Source: Bacteroidales bacterium (lineage in GTDB: Bacteria > Bacteroidota > Bacteroidia > Bacteroidales > F082). From it: a stretch of DNA of 50,374 nucleotides. Position numbers and translations under genes: made by a program. The notes under the pieces were generated by a model, which ran no database searches, was not told the origin of the DNA, and worked only from the letters and a program-made list of their open reading frames with translations. The stretch lies in NCBI GenBank assembly GCA_027022105.1, contig JALVZH010000361.1, positions 1-50,374 of the forward strand, written 5' to 3'. Positions 38,640 to 49,334 of the stretch are shown here, piece after piece; within the stretch, counting starts at the first letter, position 1; the number at the start of each line of letters is the position of its first letter.

Positions 38640-41138
38640 CTATTTCCCTACTTTAAACCGGTAAACATTGGCACCCTGTCCTACGGTATAACCGAGATAG
38701 GGGCCATGGAAAAAGACCTTGTACATACCCAGACGGGTGTGGACAATGTCCACCGGAGTCCAGGTGGCACCGCCGTCCTGTGTGTGATACAGCTTTGTGC
38801 TAGCATAGTCGCCCACATCCATAACATTTACGGTGGCATAACCCTCTTCGGTACTTAGAAACCACACCGAGCCGAAACTATCAACATCCGTAACATTGTA
38901 TTTTTCCCATGTATTACCACCGTCGATGGTTTTGATAACAAAAGCAAAACCCTGGATTTCACGGCCCACCATCCAGCCGATGTTCTCGGTAAGGAAAAAG
39001 GCACCGTAAACATCATCGTCACGGGTGATACCCGAAGCGTTGAGCTGTTTGCCTTCCCAGGTTTCACCTCCGTCTTCCGAAACCATTATATATTGTCGCA
39101 ACGGGTTGCTCTGGTCTTTCAGGTTATAAATCACCCCTTTTGTGTTTCTGAAAGTAATTTTCGGAGCTGTGGGCATGTCATCATAATAATAGGGGATTTC
39201 AATGGGTGTATGCGGTGGGTAATTGCCTGCGGTAGCATCGGCCGGAAATATTTTATATTGATCTTCATTGTAAAAATGGCCTGTTGCAATGAGTAATCCC
39301 GAAGATCCCACATCAACATCCGAAACAACAAAATTCTCATATGTTTCATATATTTCATCACCGGAAATATAAGTTATGGGTTGCCAGCTGCCCGAAGAAT
39401 ACACTTTGCCGGTATATGTTTTTGTAAGGATTTCGTTTTCGTTGATAAAGATTATTTTTTTAAAAGCCTCCATAAAGCCTTCTTCAGGAGTAATTTTTTC
39501 CCAGGTATTGCCTCCGTCGTCGGTTTGAAGCATATACCCTCCGAAACCGTATGCATTTCCACCCGACATCCATCCTTTATCGGCACTTGAGAAAAAGACA
39601 TCGGTGTTTTCGGTTTCATCGCTTTGATTCAAATACGAGTGGTCCTGAGCTTCCCATGCGGCATTGAGCAGGCTTATTTGAATGGTGTCGGAGGCTACCG
39701 TTTCGCTTCCCGAAATTTCATTGACAACTAGGGTATGTTCGCCATAGCTTACGGCAGAGGTGTTCCAGGTATAATTCCAGGGCTCCTGGTCAACACTTCC
39801 GAGGAGGGTGCCGTCGGCATAAAAATCGAGGCGTGTGGGGTCGGGGCCCGTTACCCTGGCCGATAAGGTTACCGGTGAGCCCAGTGGCAGCCATTCGCCG
39901 TCGGCAGGACTTTCGAAAAACACACCCGTTTCCATGGGTTCGTTCTCCAAGTGCATCAGGGTATAATCGAACAGACAGAATTCGGAACTCCATTCTTCAT
40001 CAAAAATCAAAACGTCAACACGAATACCTGTTTCCGATTGCACCCCTATTTTATAATCCAAATCCCAGTTGCCTGTTGCTGTATGCAGTTGGGCATCCAA
40101 TTGCGAACATGCCGTAACATTGGCAAAGGGACCGGCCACGCCATAGAGCAGCAGGCTTACTTCGGGGCCTACATTGGCTTTTAAGGTTGCCGAAAGGTCT
40201 AACTGCGGAGGATAATAATCCACATCAAATGTTTTCTCTTTAATAACACTCCAACCGTTTTCACCGGTATATCGTGTTCCTAACTTTCCGTTAAAACTTT
40301 CGGAAGCGCCGGTGGAAAAGTTGGCTGTAACCGTGCCGTCGGCCTCAAGAAAGAGTTCGATTTTGGGAACAAAAACCACCGGAACGGGCCCCACGGAAAA
40401 AGTCCATGGCTCAAAATAAAATGTAGCCAGCGATACCCTTTGGTGTGTGCTGTATCCGTAATCGGAAACAACATTGACGGATGCGCTTTGGTTAATTTCG
40501 ACACCCGATTCAAACAGGGTAACTTCCACATCGGGCGGGACACACAAAATGCAGTAATCCCAGTCGAAGTTAAAAAAGAACTCCAGATCAAGCCGTGTGT
40601 TTCCCGAAACCGTTAACTTTTCGTTGCCGCTGCCGAAATCCATACTGTAGTCCATGTCGAAAATTGTAAAATCGGTGTTTTTAGCTGTTTTCAGCTTTAC
40701 CCCGTCGGCAAGAACCATGCGCTTTATTTGCGATACTTTCAGTTTACCGCTGTTAAAACGGATGCTTCCCTGCAACACGGCTTCGGTAAGGCCGGCCTGT
40801 TCGGTATAAACTTTCGTTTCGCCTTTTGCCGCCTCTATTTTTGTTACCTTTCGCAGGTATCCGTACGGAGCCTGTTCCGAAGCACTGTCAACCAGAATAT
40901 CGCCAACGGCCATATTTTTTATCAAATCGGTTTGGCCGGTAAAGGTGAAAGTAAAGTCGGAGGTATCGATATTGGCAATGGCATTACGCGTATTTTCATC
41001 CATTACTTTGGTAATATCGGCTACTACAACTCCTTCCGGCGGTTCAGGTTCCGGGTCGGGTTTCGGGTTTTTCTTTTTACAGGCAAAAGGTGCCGTCAAA
41101 ATAAGCGATACAAGAAGAAGGGTTATCAGTTTTTTCAT
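38640..41138 (-). CDS. Lipoprotein with Ig-like and Ycf48/BNR-like repeats
   Basis: 832 aa; lipobox LTAPFACKKK; GDGGNTWEKITPEEGF, EDGGETWEGKQL, IDGGNTWEKYNV, QDGGATWTPVDI repeats. Confidence 0.82.
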   Translation of the reverse strand: MKKLITLLLVSLILTAPFACKKKNPKPDPEPEPPEGVVVADITKVMDENTRNAIANIDTSDFTFTFTGQTDLIKNMAVGDILVDSASEQAPYGYLRKVTKIEAAKGETKVYTEQAGLTEAVLQGSIRFNSGKLKVSQIKRMVLADGVKLKTAKNTDFTIFDMDYSMDFGSGNEKLTVSGNTRLDLEFFFNFDWDYCILCVPPDVEVTLFESGVEINQSASVNVVSDYGYSTHQRVSLATFYFEPWTFSVGPVPVVFVPKIELFLEADGTVTANFSTGASESFNGKLGTRYTGENGWSVIKEKTFDVDYYPPQLDLSATLKANVGPEVSLLLYGVAGPFANVTACSQLDAQLHTATGNWDLDYKIGVQSETGIRVDVLIFDEEWSSEFCLFDYTLMHLENEPMETGVFFESPADGEWLPLGSPVTLSARVTGPDPTRLDFYADGTLLGSVDQEPWNYTWNTSAVSYGEHTLVVNEISGSETVASDTIQISLLNAAWEAQDHSYLNQSDETENTDVFFSSADKGWMSGGNAYGFGGYMLQTDDGGNTWEKITPEEGFMEAFKKIIFINENEILTKTYTGKVYSSGSWQPITYISGDEIYETYENFVVSDVDVGSSGLLIATGHFYNEDQYKIFPADATAGNYPPHTPIEIPYYYDDMPTAPKITFRNTKGVIYNLKDQSNPLRQYIMVSEDGGETWEGKQLNASGITRDDDVYGAFFLTENIGWMVGREIQGFAFVIKTIDGGNTWEKYNVTDVDSFGSVWFLSTEEGYATVNVMDVGDYASTKLYHTQDGGATWTPVDIVHTRLGMYKVFFHGPYLGYTVGQGANVYRFKVGK

Positions 41139-41280
41139 CTGTCTTTTTCTTTTAATTAATTTGAAATTATTTATTCATTCCAATATTTATATTAAAGTTA
41201 ACTCATTATTAATTAGCCCTGCATAAAATTAATTAGCCCTGTATAAATTGAATAACTAAATTGTAACGTAAGATGAATTT

Positions 41281-41400
41281 ATTCCCTTTTGCAGCGGGAA
41301 TAAATTCGCGTAATCCGCGTAATTCGATGAGAAAAAATCATCAAATTACACGGATTTGACGAATTATAGTTCTTCTTCTCACCAATGGCGAGAAGAAGAA
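41281..41400. repeat. Diverged, rearranged copy of the 37-38 kb tandem unit
   Basis: CGCGTAATCCGCGTAATTCGATGAGAAAAAATCATCAAATTACACGGATTTGACGAATTATAGTTCTTCTTCTCACCAATGGCGAGAAGAAGAAC. Confidence 0.7.
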
Positions 41401-41455
41401 CGGTTGAACAAATGATTTTTGAAACAAAATATCATAAGTTTGAAATATTTTCTAT

Positions 41456-42721
41456 CTATTTGGCATTGGTATTTCCGTAATTGCCGTACATTTTTGGCCA
41501 GCCCGATGTAGCAAGTTTGTGTCCGTCGCCTTTGAAACAGCGGACTTTTTTCTGTTCGCCCGAAACGATAATGAGATTTCCGTCGTGTGTTAAAACGGGA
41601 GGATGAAGGTTGCCGAACTCTATACCGGCACCGGTTTCGCTGTTCATTTTCCAGTTTAATGTACCATCGTCTTTTACCGAATAGAGTCCGAACGTTTGCC
41701 CGTCGTACATGGTTCCGTTGTCGGAAATGATTGCTGCTCTGGAAAAGAAGGGGTTGACAATTATACCATCGTGAATGTCGGTGGTCCAGATTACGGTTCC
41801 GTCGTTGCTCATTTTAATCAGATTTCCATCATTGTTGGCGATGAAAATGTCGCCGTCTCCCGAAAGCAAAATATCGCTGGTACTTCTGTCGAACGAATTA
41901 CCAAGTTCAATGGTTCTGATAAGTGTGCCCTGAGGCGATACAATCCATATTTTCTCTTCACGGATATAGATATTCCCGTCGTTATCAATAGGCATACTTA
42001 AAAAGGGAGAAATAAACTCAGTAGATTTGAATTTTGAATCGTAATAATGTACTGCCCAGGTGGAATCTATGACATTACCGTTGTCGGTATAGCAATAAAG
42101 ATAATCGCCATCATTAAAATAGAGGTTGTTTCCGTTTCCCACTGCTGCCATTACGGTTCCGTCAGATGGTAATTGTTTGACATACAATTCATTTCCATCA
42201 AGGTCGAGACTCAACAAAAAGGCATAAAAAGTCTGGCCTGAGAAGAGATAAATTTTGTTGTTGGTAATAACCAGTTGGGGCATGTAGATAAAATCGTAAT
42301 CATCGGTCAGGTTTCTGTTCCACAGCAGCGAGCCCGATGCGGCATCATAACAATAAACACCTACGGGGTCGGATACGGGGACAAAAACTTTCCCGTTGTA
42401 AAAAGCCACATCGCTGGTGGAGCCGGTGGCTTCAATGGTATTTTTCCAGCGTTCGTTACCGTCTTTGTCGAGACTTACTACAACTACCGAGTTGGTTTCC
42501 ATATCCGCCATTGAGAGGTAGATGTTGTCGCTTTCGTCAAGTGCAGGGGTAATATCGTTTAATGAATAAACCCCGATTTCATAGGTCCAGCAATTTTCAT
42601 GGCCGTTATCACCATTACCGCCACCCGGAATAATCGGGTCTTTTCCACCGCAGGAAGATAAAAACAGCGACACGGTAAGTGTCATTACAATCATGGTTAA
42701 TAAACTTCTCATTTTCATCAT
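41456..42721 (-). CDS. PQQ-like beta-propeller lipoprotein
   Basis: 421 aa; lipobox LFLSSCGGK; GSLLWNRNL, DGTVIWTTDI, DGTLNWKMNSE propeller blades. Confidence 0.85.
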   Translation of the reverse strand: MMKMRSLLTMIVMTLTVSLFLSSCGGKDPIIPGGGNGDNGHENCWTYEIGVYSLNDITPALDESDNIYLSMADMETNSVVVVSLDKDGNERWKNTIEATGSTSDVAFYNGKVFVPVSDPVGVYCYDAASGSLLWNRNLTDDYDFIYMPQLVITNNKIYLFSGQTFYAFLLSLDLDGNELYVKQLPSDGTVMAAVGNGNNLYFNDGDYLYCYTDNGNVIDSTWAVHYYDSKFKSTEFISPFLSMPIDNDGNIYIREEKIWIVSPQGTLIRTIELGNSFDRSTSDILLSGDGDIFIANNDGNLIKMSNDGTVIWTTDIHDGIIVNPFFSRAAIISDNGTMYDGQTFGLYSVKDDGTLNWKMNSETGAGIEFGNLHPPVLTHDGNLIIVSGEQKKVRCFKGDGHKLATSGWPKMYGNYGNTNAK

Positions 42722-42751
42722 TTTTTACTTTTTTTAATTTTGATTTATTTA

Positions 42752-43324
42752 TTAATTACTACTATAAATGTTCTTTACGGAAAACTGAAATCTGCCGGCG
42801 GGCATATTATTTCCCGTCTCTATTTTTACAGCCTCCTTTTTAAGAATTACATTCATTACTTCTACTTGCGACTTAATAATTATGTGGTTCCAAATCCAAA
42901 GGACCGTATTATCTGAAACATATTTATCGCACAATACGTCTCCCGCTTTTTCCTTGCCTATGTATTCAAAACCCATTTCTTTCAGCATTGAATCGGCAAC
43001 TCTGTTTTTGGCAACTGAATGGTTGTTTTGGGATATTGTTTTAACGACGGGTTTGTTTTGATTGGAATTGTAAATAAAAACGGAATCGTTTTTTTCAATG
43101 TATAGTTCCGTTTGTTTTTTTCCTGTTTCCGTGGTTGTTTGTTTACAATCGTAGTATAAGTTGCCGAAATCATCAAAAAAGATTACCTCGGTACCACTGA
43201 TATTTCCTTCGATCCGGTATTTTATCATACCCGATTTAAAATCGTACCGGTGTTGGCTGATAAGTGTTCCCGAAATCATTACGACCATTATTACTACAAA
43301 AAAATATTTCATTAAATAATTTGC
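42752..43324 (-). CDS. Secreted protein of unknown function
   Basis: Signal peptide MKYFFVVIMVVMISGTLISQ; RYDFKSGMIKYRIEGNISGTEVIFFDDFGNLYYDCKQT resembles Bacteroidota GLPGLI/DUF4412-like proteins. Start likely the MKYFF Met. Confidence 0.7.
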   Translation of the reverse strand, partial: ANYLMKYFFVVIMVVMISGTLISQHRYDFKSGMIKYRIEGNISGTEVIFFDDFGNLYYDCKQTTTETGKKQTELYIEKNDSVFIYNSNQNKPVVKTISQNNHSVAKNRVADSMLKEMGFEYIGKEKAGDVLCDKYVSDNTVLWIWNHIIIKSQVEVMNVILKKEAVKIETGNNMPAGRFQFSVKNIYSSN

Positions 43325-43521
43325 TTTGAAATCCGGTACAAATGACTGCAAATTTTGCGATTTGGAAATCACCCGAAAGGGTGATTTTTCATGTAAAAAA
43401 CGGATACTTATGTTTTAAATAGCCTTAGATAGTTGCCGGAGTTTTAGAGTAGCAGGGTGTTGGATTGGTGCATGACCCGAATTCATTTCTGCAAATTAAA
43501 ATTCAGCTCCGGATTCACTTT

Positions 43522-43914
43522 CTATTTAGTAACTGTCAATGTTCTCCGTTTTACATCTGTCCACCCCTCTTTGTCTTTAACCTGTAACCCGACTTCATAA
43601 TTTCCTGCTTCGGTGAATTTATGTTGCGCTTGCGGTTCTAAGGAGTACTCTGTCCAGTCGTGATAACCGGTAAAATCCCAGCTGTAAAGTAATGAATCGG
43701 AGCCCTGCTCGGGATCGGTACTTGCAGAGGCATCAAAAGTGAAAACCGTGGATGTGTCTCCGGTTTCAGGTGTAACGGTAAAATCGGCAGATGGCGAATG
43801 GTTTTCGTCGGCTCCGGGAACTTTTTGACAGGAGAAAAATGTGATGACAATCGGAATGAATATGAAAAACAATAAATGTGTCGGTTTCATTTTTTTGAAA
43901 TTAATTTTGCTCAA
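43522..43914 (-). CDS. PKD-domain lipoprotein
   Basis: 130 aa; lipobox ITFFSC; SADFTVTPETGDTSTVFTFDASASTDPEQGSDSLLYSWDFTGYHDWTEYS...HKFTEAGNYEVGLQVKD. Confidence 0.85.
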   Translation of the reverse strand: MSKINFKKMKPTHLLFFIFIPIVITFFSCQKVPGADENHSPSADFTVTPETGDTSTVFTFDASASTDPEQGSDSLLYSWDFTGYHDWTEYSLEPQAQHKFTEAGNYEVGLQVKDKEGWTDVKRRTLTVTK

Positions 43915-43977
43915 AAATAAAAATTTCCACTCTTTACAGGATAAAATAAAAAATTTTTATTTTTGCCGCCTCGTTAC

Positions 43978-44051
43978 GGGGCATTAGCTCAGTTGGCTAG
44001 AGCGCGTGACTGGCAGTCACGAGGTCAGGGGTTCGACTCCCCTATGCTCCA
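43978..44051 (+). tRNA. tRNA-Ala (anticodon GGC)
   Basis: GGGGCAT-TA-GCTC-AGTTGGCTA-GAGC-G-CGTGA-CTGGCAG-TCACG-AGGTC-AGGGG-TTCGACT-CCCCT-ATGCTCC-A folds as a full cloverleaf with the Ala-specific G3:U70 pair. Confidence 0.96.
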
Positions 44052-44052
44052 C

Positions 44053-44090
44053 AAAAAAGGTTGTTAATCGTATGATGGCAACCTTTTTTA
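44053..44090 (+). terminator. Intrinsic terminator downstream of tRNA-Ala
   Basis: AAAAAAGGTTG...CAACCTTTTTT. Confidence 0.8.
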
Positions 44091-44150
44091 TTTTTATTTC
44101 TCAATGAATAAATCATTGTATCTTTAACAAATAAATTTAACCTTGTAATC

Positions 44151-44531
44151 ATGAAAAAAAGAACAATTATTACCGTATTAACATTTGCATTATTTGCTGC
44201 TATTCTTGTAATGCAATCTTGCAAAAAAGAAGATAAAAATCAGTTACCTGCTTGTAAAATCACCACTCCTTCCGACGGACAACAATTTGCTGTGGGCGAT
44301 ACCGTAAAAATAGTAGTGGAGGCATCCGATAATGACGGAACCGTTGCAAAAGTAGATTGCTATGTAAACGGTCAACAAGCAGCTTCGGCTACCAATGCTC
44401 CGTATATTTTTCTTTGGAATACCGAAAATGTTCAAACGGGTGACTATAATCTGAAAGCAACAGCTACCGACGACAAAGGCGGCACGGCATCAGATGATAT
44501 TTCGATAACACTTGGTTCCGCAAAAAAGTGA
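44151..44531 (+). CDS. Small Ig-like domain lipoprotein
   Basis: 126 aa; lipobox LVMQSCKKE; DGTVAKVDCYVNGQQAASATNAPYIFLWNTENVQTGDYNLKATATDDKGG (Big_9/Ig fold). Confidence 0.82.
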   Translation: MKKRTIITVLTFALFAAILVMQSCKKEDKNQLPACKITTPSDGQQFAVGDTVKIVVEASDNDGTVAKVDCYVNGQQAASATNAPYIFLWNTENVQTGDYNLKATATDDKGGTASDDISITLGSAKK

Positions 44532-44550
44532 AAATACGGTGAGGATCAGA

Positions 44551-44727
44551 TTACCGGTATCCTTTTACCCATTTTCCCGTTTGAACCGGAATATTTTCTT
44601 TTGACATTATTTCATAAAAATATACTCCGTCGGGAAGTGTTGCGGTGTTAATACCGGTTTTTCCACTGTTCAACTTTTCTGTTATGACTTTGTTTCCGTT
44701 CAGGCTAAATAACATTTCCCCTCGTTT
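44551..44727 (-). pseudogene. Remnant of a T9SS type A C-terminal sorting domain
   Basis: Minus strand [60 protein letters not shown]; in-frame TAG immediately upstream and no N-terminal passenger. Confidence 0.65.
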
Positions 44728-44793
44728 TCCAAACTACTTCCTTTAACTTTACTATTTTCGCAGCCTGAATTTTTTTTTAAAACGTTAAAGCAG

Positions 44794-46551
44794 ATGTTAC
44801 GGACACACACTTGCGGCGAACTCCGCCTTTCGGATGTAAACAAAACGGTAATTTTAAGCGGATGGGTACAGCGTATTCGCGACAAAGGAGGTTTGATATG
44901 GATTGACCTGCGCGACCGCTACGGCATAACGCAGTTGTTGCTCGAAGAGGGACGAACCGGTGCCCAACTCATAGAAAATGCCAGAAAACTGGGACGTGAA
45001 TATGTAATAAAAGTTACCGGAAAGGTGATTGAACGGGTATCGAAAAACCCCAAAATGGATACCGGAGACATTGAAATAGATATGGAATCCATTGAAGTGT
45101 TGAATGAGTCCAAAATTCCTCCTTTCACCATTGAGGATGATACCGACGGCGGCGAAGAGTTGCGCATGAAATACCGTTATCTCGATTTGAGAAGAAACCC
45201 GTTGAAAAACAATCTGTTATTGCGCCACAAACTTTCGCTGGAAACCCGAAAATACTTAGACAGCCAGAATTTTGTGGAGGTGGAAACACCTTACCTCATT
45301 AAATCCACACCCGAGGGTGCCCGCGATTTTGTGGTTCCTTCGCGTATGAATCCGGGAGAATTTTATGCGCTGCCGCAATCGCCGCAAACCTTTAAGCAAC
45401 TCCTGATGGTTGCCGGTTACGACCGTTATTATCAGTTGGTGAAATGTTTCCGTGACGAAGACCTGCGTGCCGACCGTCAGCCCGAGTTTACACAGATAGA
45501 CTGCGAAATGTCGTTTGTGGAACAGGAAGATGTTCTGAATACTTTTGAGGGACTTATTAAATACCTTTTTAAAGAGATTAAAGGTATTGAAATAGAAGAC
45601 CTGCCCCGTATGAGCTTTGACGAAGCCATGCAAAAATACGGTTCCGACAAACCGGATATCCGTTTCGGGATGGAATTTACGGAACTGAATGATGTGGCTC
45701 AAAACAAAGGCTTTCGGGTTTTTGACGATGCAGAGCTGGTGGTGGGAATCAATGCCCCCGGATGTGCCGGCTATACCCGCAAGCAATTGGATAAACTGAC
45801 CGATTTTGTAAAACGGCCTCAGGTAGGTGCCAAAGGGCTTGTTTATGTAAAATATAATGAGGACGGTAGTTTCAAATCTTCGGTTGATAAGTTTTTTAAC
45901 GCGGATGATTTGAAAAACTGGGCCGATAAGTTCGGTGCCCGGCCGGGAGACCTGATGCTGGTACTTTCGGGAGAGAAAGACAGTGTAAGAAAACAGTTGA
46001 ATGAATTGCGCCTTGAGATGGGCGAAAGGCTGGGGCTTCGCAATCCGTCCGATTACAAACCGCTTTGGGTTGTGGACTTTCCGCTGCTGGAGTGGGATGA
46101 AGAGACCCGGCGGTATCATGCCATGCACCATCCGTTTACTTCGCCCAAACCTGAGGATACCGGTCGTCTCGAATCGGACCCGGGGAGTGTTCGTGCCAAT
46201 GCTTACGACTTGGTAATCAACGGTGTTGAGATTGGCGGAGGTTCTATCCGTATCCACGACCGTGAATTGCAAAAGCAGATGTTCAAAGCCCTCGGTTTTA
46301 CCGAAGAGGAGGCTCAGAACCAGTTCGGATTTTTGATGAATGCCTTTGAGTACGGTGCTCCGCCCCATGGCGGTATCGCCCTTGGTTTTGACCGTCTGGC
46401 TGCACTTTTTGCAGGGCAGGATTCCATTCGCGATTTCATTGCATTTCCCAAAAACAACAACGGACGGGATGTAATGATTGATTCCCCTTCGGAAATATCA
46501 AAAGAACAACTTGATGAGTTGGGCTTAAAGGTAGTGCCCGTGAAGAAATAG
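44794..46551 (+). CDS. aspS: Aspartyl-tRNA synthetase
   Basis: 585 aa; [47 protein letters not shown]...[18 protein letters not shown]...[15 protein letters not shown]. Confidence 0.98.
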   Translation: MLRTHTCGELRLSDVNKTVILSGWVQRIRDKGGLIWIDLRDRYGITQLLLEEGRTGAQLIENARKLGREYVIKVTGKVIERVSKNPKMDTGDIEIDMESIEVLNESKIPPFTIEDDTDGGEELRMKYRYLDLRRNPLKNNLLLRHKLSLETRKYLDSQNFVEVETPYLIKSTPEGARDFVVPSRMNPGEFYALPQSPQTFKQLLMVAGYDRYYQLVKCFRDEDLRADRQPEFTQIDCEMSFVEQEDVLNTFEGLIKYLFKEIKGIEIEDLPRMSFDEAMQKYGSDKPDIRFGMEFTELNDVAQNKGFRVFDDAELVVGINAPGCAGYTRKQLDKLTDFVKRPQVGAKGLVYVKYNEDGSFKSSVDKFFNADDLKNWADKFGARPGDLMLVLSGEKDSVRKQLNELRLEMGERLGLRNPSDYKPLWVVDFPLLEWDEETRRYHAMHHPFTSPKPEDTGRLESDPGSVRANAYDLVINGVEIGGGSIRIHDRELQKQMFKALGFTEEEAQNQFGFLMNAFEYGAPPHGGIALGFDRLAALFAGQDSIRDFIAFPKNNNGRDVMIDSPSEISKEQLDELGLKVVPVKK

Positions 46552-46583
46552 GTGGCCCGTAACCAGGCATTTATTTTCTGTTT

Positions 46584-47894
46584 TTATTTTTTGGTGACCC
46601 CTGCAATCCATACCATACCCACAACGGCAGCAATAAGTGAGGCCGTCATAATGCCCACTTTGGCAACCTGAATGACAAAGGGGTCGGAGAAAGCAAGTTC
46701 GGAAATAAAGATGGACATGGTGAAGCCGATTCCGGCCAGCATTCCGGCGCCGTAAATCTGTTTCCAGGTAACTCCTTCGGGCAGGTCGGCCCACTTAAAA
46801 CGGGCCACAAGACGCGACATTAATGATATCCCTGCAAATTTACCCAAAAGAAGTCCTGCAATAATACCCAGTGAAACAGGGTGTATAATCAGTCGGAACA
46901 AATTTCCCTCAATATGTACTCCCGCATTGGCCAAGGCAAACAGAGGCAGTATGAAATAAGCATTTACCGGATGTAAGGCGTGTTCCAGTTTTTGAAGCGG
47001 GGTATGTGCTTTTTCGTTCAGAGTCTCTATTTCGTCGAGAATATGAGCCTGCTGTGAGGTGAGCAGGCGGTTTTCGTTAGGCGCCGACTCTTTAAACTTT
47101 CCGGTCAATAGTTTTAACTTAGTAATGTATTTTTTCTCATCAATCTTTGTGCGGGCGGGGATGGTGAGGGCCAGCAAAACTCCTGCTATGGTGGCATGCA
47201 CCCCCGAAAACATAAACGACGTCCAAACACCGATTAACCCTGTCAAAGCATAAAACAGTGTACGGCGTACTCCGGCATAATTGGCCCCGAGCAATATTGC
47301 AAGAAAAACGGCGGCAGTAATTAACTCATTGTAATTAATCGATTCTGTATAAAATATTGCAATGACCAGTACGGCACCAAGGTCGTCGGCAATGGCAAGT
47401 GCCGTTAGAAAAATTTTCAGATTTAACGGTACCCTTTTCCCCAGCATGGCCAGCAGACCCAATGCAAAAGCAATGTCGGTGGCCATAGGTATTCCCCATC
47501 CTTTGGCAAATTCGGGATGAGACCAAAGCATAACGGTATAAAACAGAGCGGGAACAATCATGCCTCCCAATGCGGCCATTACAGGCATAATGGCCTTTTT
47601 TACGGAGGACAGTTCTCCTCCGATAACTTCCCGTTTTATTTCAAGCCCCACGGTAAAAAAGAACACCGCCATCAACCCGTCGTTTATCCAATGATGCAGC
47701 GAGTAGTCCATCTTAAAACTACCCCAGTGCAAGCCCGCTTTCAGTTTGTGCCACAAGTGATGATATTGCGGATAAGCAGCGGAGTTGGCCCAGATAAGTG
47801 CTGCGATGGTTGCCGCAATAAGCACAAGTCCCCCAAGCGTTTCCTCATTAATGTATTTTCTTATTCCAAATGTTTTTACAGGTTGTTCTTTCAT
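46584..47894 (-). CDS. nhaA: Na+/H+ antiporter NhaA
   Basis: 436 aa; HHWINDGLMAVFFFTVGLEIKREVIGGELSS, GWGIPMATDIAFALG, ALAIADDLGAVLVIAIFY. Confidence 0.97.
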   Translation of the reverse strand: MKEQPVKTFGIRKYINEETLGGLVLIAATIAALIWANSAAYPQYHHLWHKLKAGLHWGSFKMDYSLHHWINDGLMAVFFFTVGLEIKREVIGGELSSVKKAIMPVMAALGGMIVPALFYTVMLWSHPEFAKGWGIPMATDIAFALGLLAMLGKRVPLNLKIFLTALAIADDLGAVLVIAIFYTESINYNELITAAVFLAILLGANYAGVRRTLFYALTGLIGVWTSFMFSGVHATIAGVLLALTIPARTKIDEKKYITKLKLLTGKFKESAPNENRLLTSQQAHILDEIETLNEKAHTPLQKLEHALHPVNAYFILPLFALANAGVHIEGNLFRLIIHPVSLGIIAGLLLGKFAGISLMSRLVARFKWADLPEGVTWKQIYGAGMLAGIGFTMSIFISELAFSDPFVIQVAKVGIMTASLIAAVVGMVWIAGVTKK

Positions 47895-48026
47895 TACAAT
47901 TACTTTGAAGCAAAAATAATAATATTATTATTTCGTTTTCTGATTAATTCTTCTGACATACAACTCATTGGCATTAATTTTGTTCTTAACCCGCCCAAAG
48001 TTTGAAAATGAGAGAAAGGAAAATAT

Positions 48027-48944
48027 ATGGAATATAAAGATTATTATAAAATATTGGGGGTCAGCAAGAATGCAACGGCGGATGAGATAAAAAAGGCCTA
48101 CCGGAAACTGGCAAGAAAATATCATCCGGATGTAAACCCCAATGACAAAGAGGCAGAAAGAAGATTTAAAGACATAAATGAGGCCAACGAGGTATTGAGC
48201 GACCCCAAGAAACGGGAGAAATACGATAAATACGGTGCCGACTGGTCGAAAGTATCGGACGAGCAACATGAGGCATGGAGCAAAGCAGGCGGTCCCGGAG
48301 GTTTCGGACAACAGTTTTATTCTTCGGGTTCCGGCGATTTTGATATGGGCGATTTCTCGGAGTTTTTCCGCTCCATGTTCGGTGGCGGATTTTCGGGAGC
48401 AACGGGTGGTTACAGCCGTAGCCGCTCCATGAAAGGTCAGGATTACCAGGCCGAGATGCACCTGCCGCTCCGTACCGTTTACACCGATTCGAAACATATT
48501 CTCACGGTAAACGGCAAAAAAATCAGAATTACCATTCCGGCAGGCATAAAAGACGGCCAGGTCATCAAACTGGCCGGTAAAGGAGCTCCCGGTATCGGTG
48601 GCGGACCCGCAGGTGACCTTTACATCACCGTTTTGGTGGATCCCGACCCGCAATACCGGCGCCAAGGAAACGATTTATATACCACCCATACCATTGATCT
48701 TTACACTGCGGTTTTGGGTGGCGAAACCATTATCGATACCCTCGGTGGTAAAATCAAAATGAAAATAAAACCGGGAACACAAAATGGTACTACACTCAGA
48801 ATAAAAGGAAAAGGTTTTCCGGTGTATAAAAAACCCGGACATTTTGGCGACCTGTATGTCAAAATTAATGTAAAACTTCCCGAACACCTCACACATGAGG
48901 AAAAAGAACTGTTTAAAAAACTTGCCGAATTAAGGAAAAAATAA
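48027..48944 (+). CDS. cbpA: CbpA/DnaJ-like co-chaperone
   Basis: 305 aa; J domain [38 protein letters not shown] (HPD) and DnaJ C-terminal domain; followed by CbpM. Confidence 0.93.
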   Translation: MEYKDYYKILGVSKNATADEIKKAYRKLARKYHPDVNPNDKEAERRFKDINEANEVLSDPKKREKYDKYGADWSKVSDEQHEAWSKAGGPGGFGQQFYSSGSGDFDMGDFSEFFRSMFGGGFSGATGGYSRSRSMKGQDYQAEMHLPLRTVYTDSKHILTVNGKKIRITIPAGIKDGQVIKLAGKGAPGIGGGPAGDLYITVLVDPDPQYRRQGNDLYTTHTIDLYTAVLGGETIIDTLGGKIKMKIKPGTQNGTTLRIKGKGFPVYKKPGHFGDLYVKINVKLPEHLTHEEKELFKKLAELRKK

Positions 48945-48956
48945 GGAGATCGAAAA

Positions 48957-49286
48957 ATGGAAAAATATATAGCATTAAAAAAACTGGCTGAATTTCATCA
49001 TATAAAAGAGGCGTTTTTAAATGAATTGGCAGAGGATGGAATCATTGAGATTCACATTGTTGACAGTGAGCCCTGTGCCGTTTCCGAAGACCTGGCAAAA
49101 TTTGAAAGAGCCATAAGGCTCTATCGCGACCTCGGTGTAAATAAGGAGGGAATAGAGATAATAATGGATATGCGCGAAAAAATGGAAATGATGCAACGGG
49201 AGCTGAACAGGCTGAAAAGAGAGTTGCAGAAGTATGAGGATTTCATGCGCCGCTCATATCCCGGCGACTTTCTTGATATTGACTAA
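48957..49286 (+). CDS. cbpM: Chaperone modulator CbpM (MerR-like)
   Basis: 109 aa; short MerR-like HTH and coiled coil, immediately downstream of cbpA. Confidence 0.85.
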   Translation: MEKYIALKKLAEFHHIKEAFLNELAEDGIIEIHIVDSEPCAVSEDLAKFERAIRLYRDLGVNKEGIEIIMDMREKMEMMQRELNRLKRELQKYEDFMRRSYPGDFLDID

Positions 49287-49334
49287 AAGCAGTTTATTTT
49301 ATTCCACATTCAGATTGATTTTTGTTTTTCTGTT

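Noticed and set aside
45256-46368. 370-aa − strand ORF
   Set aside because: Antisense to aspS, a clear and complete gene.
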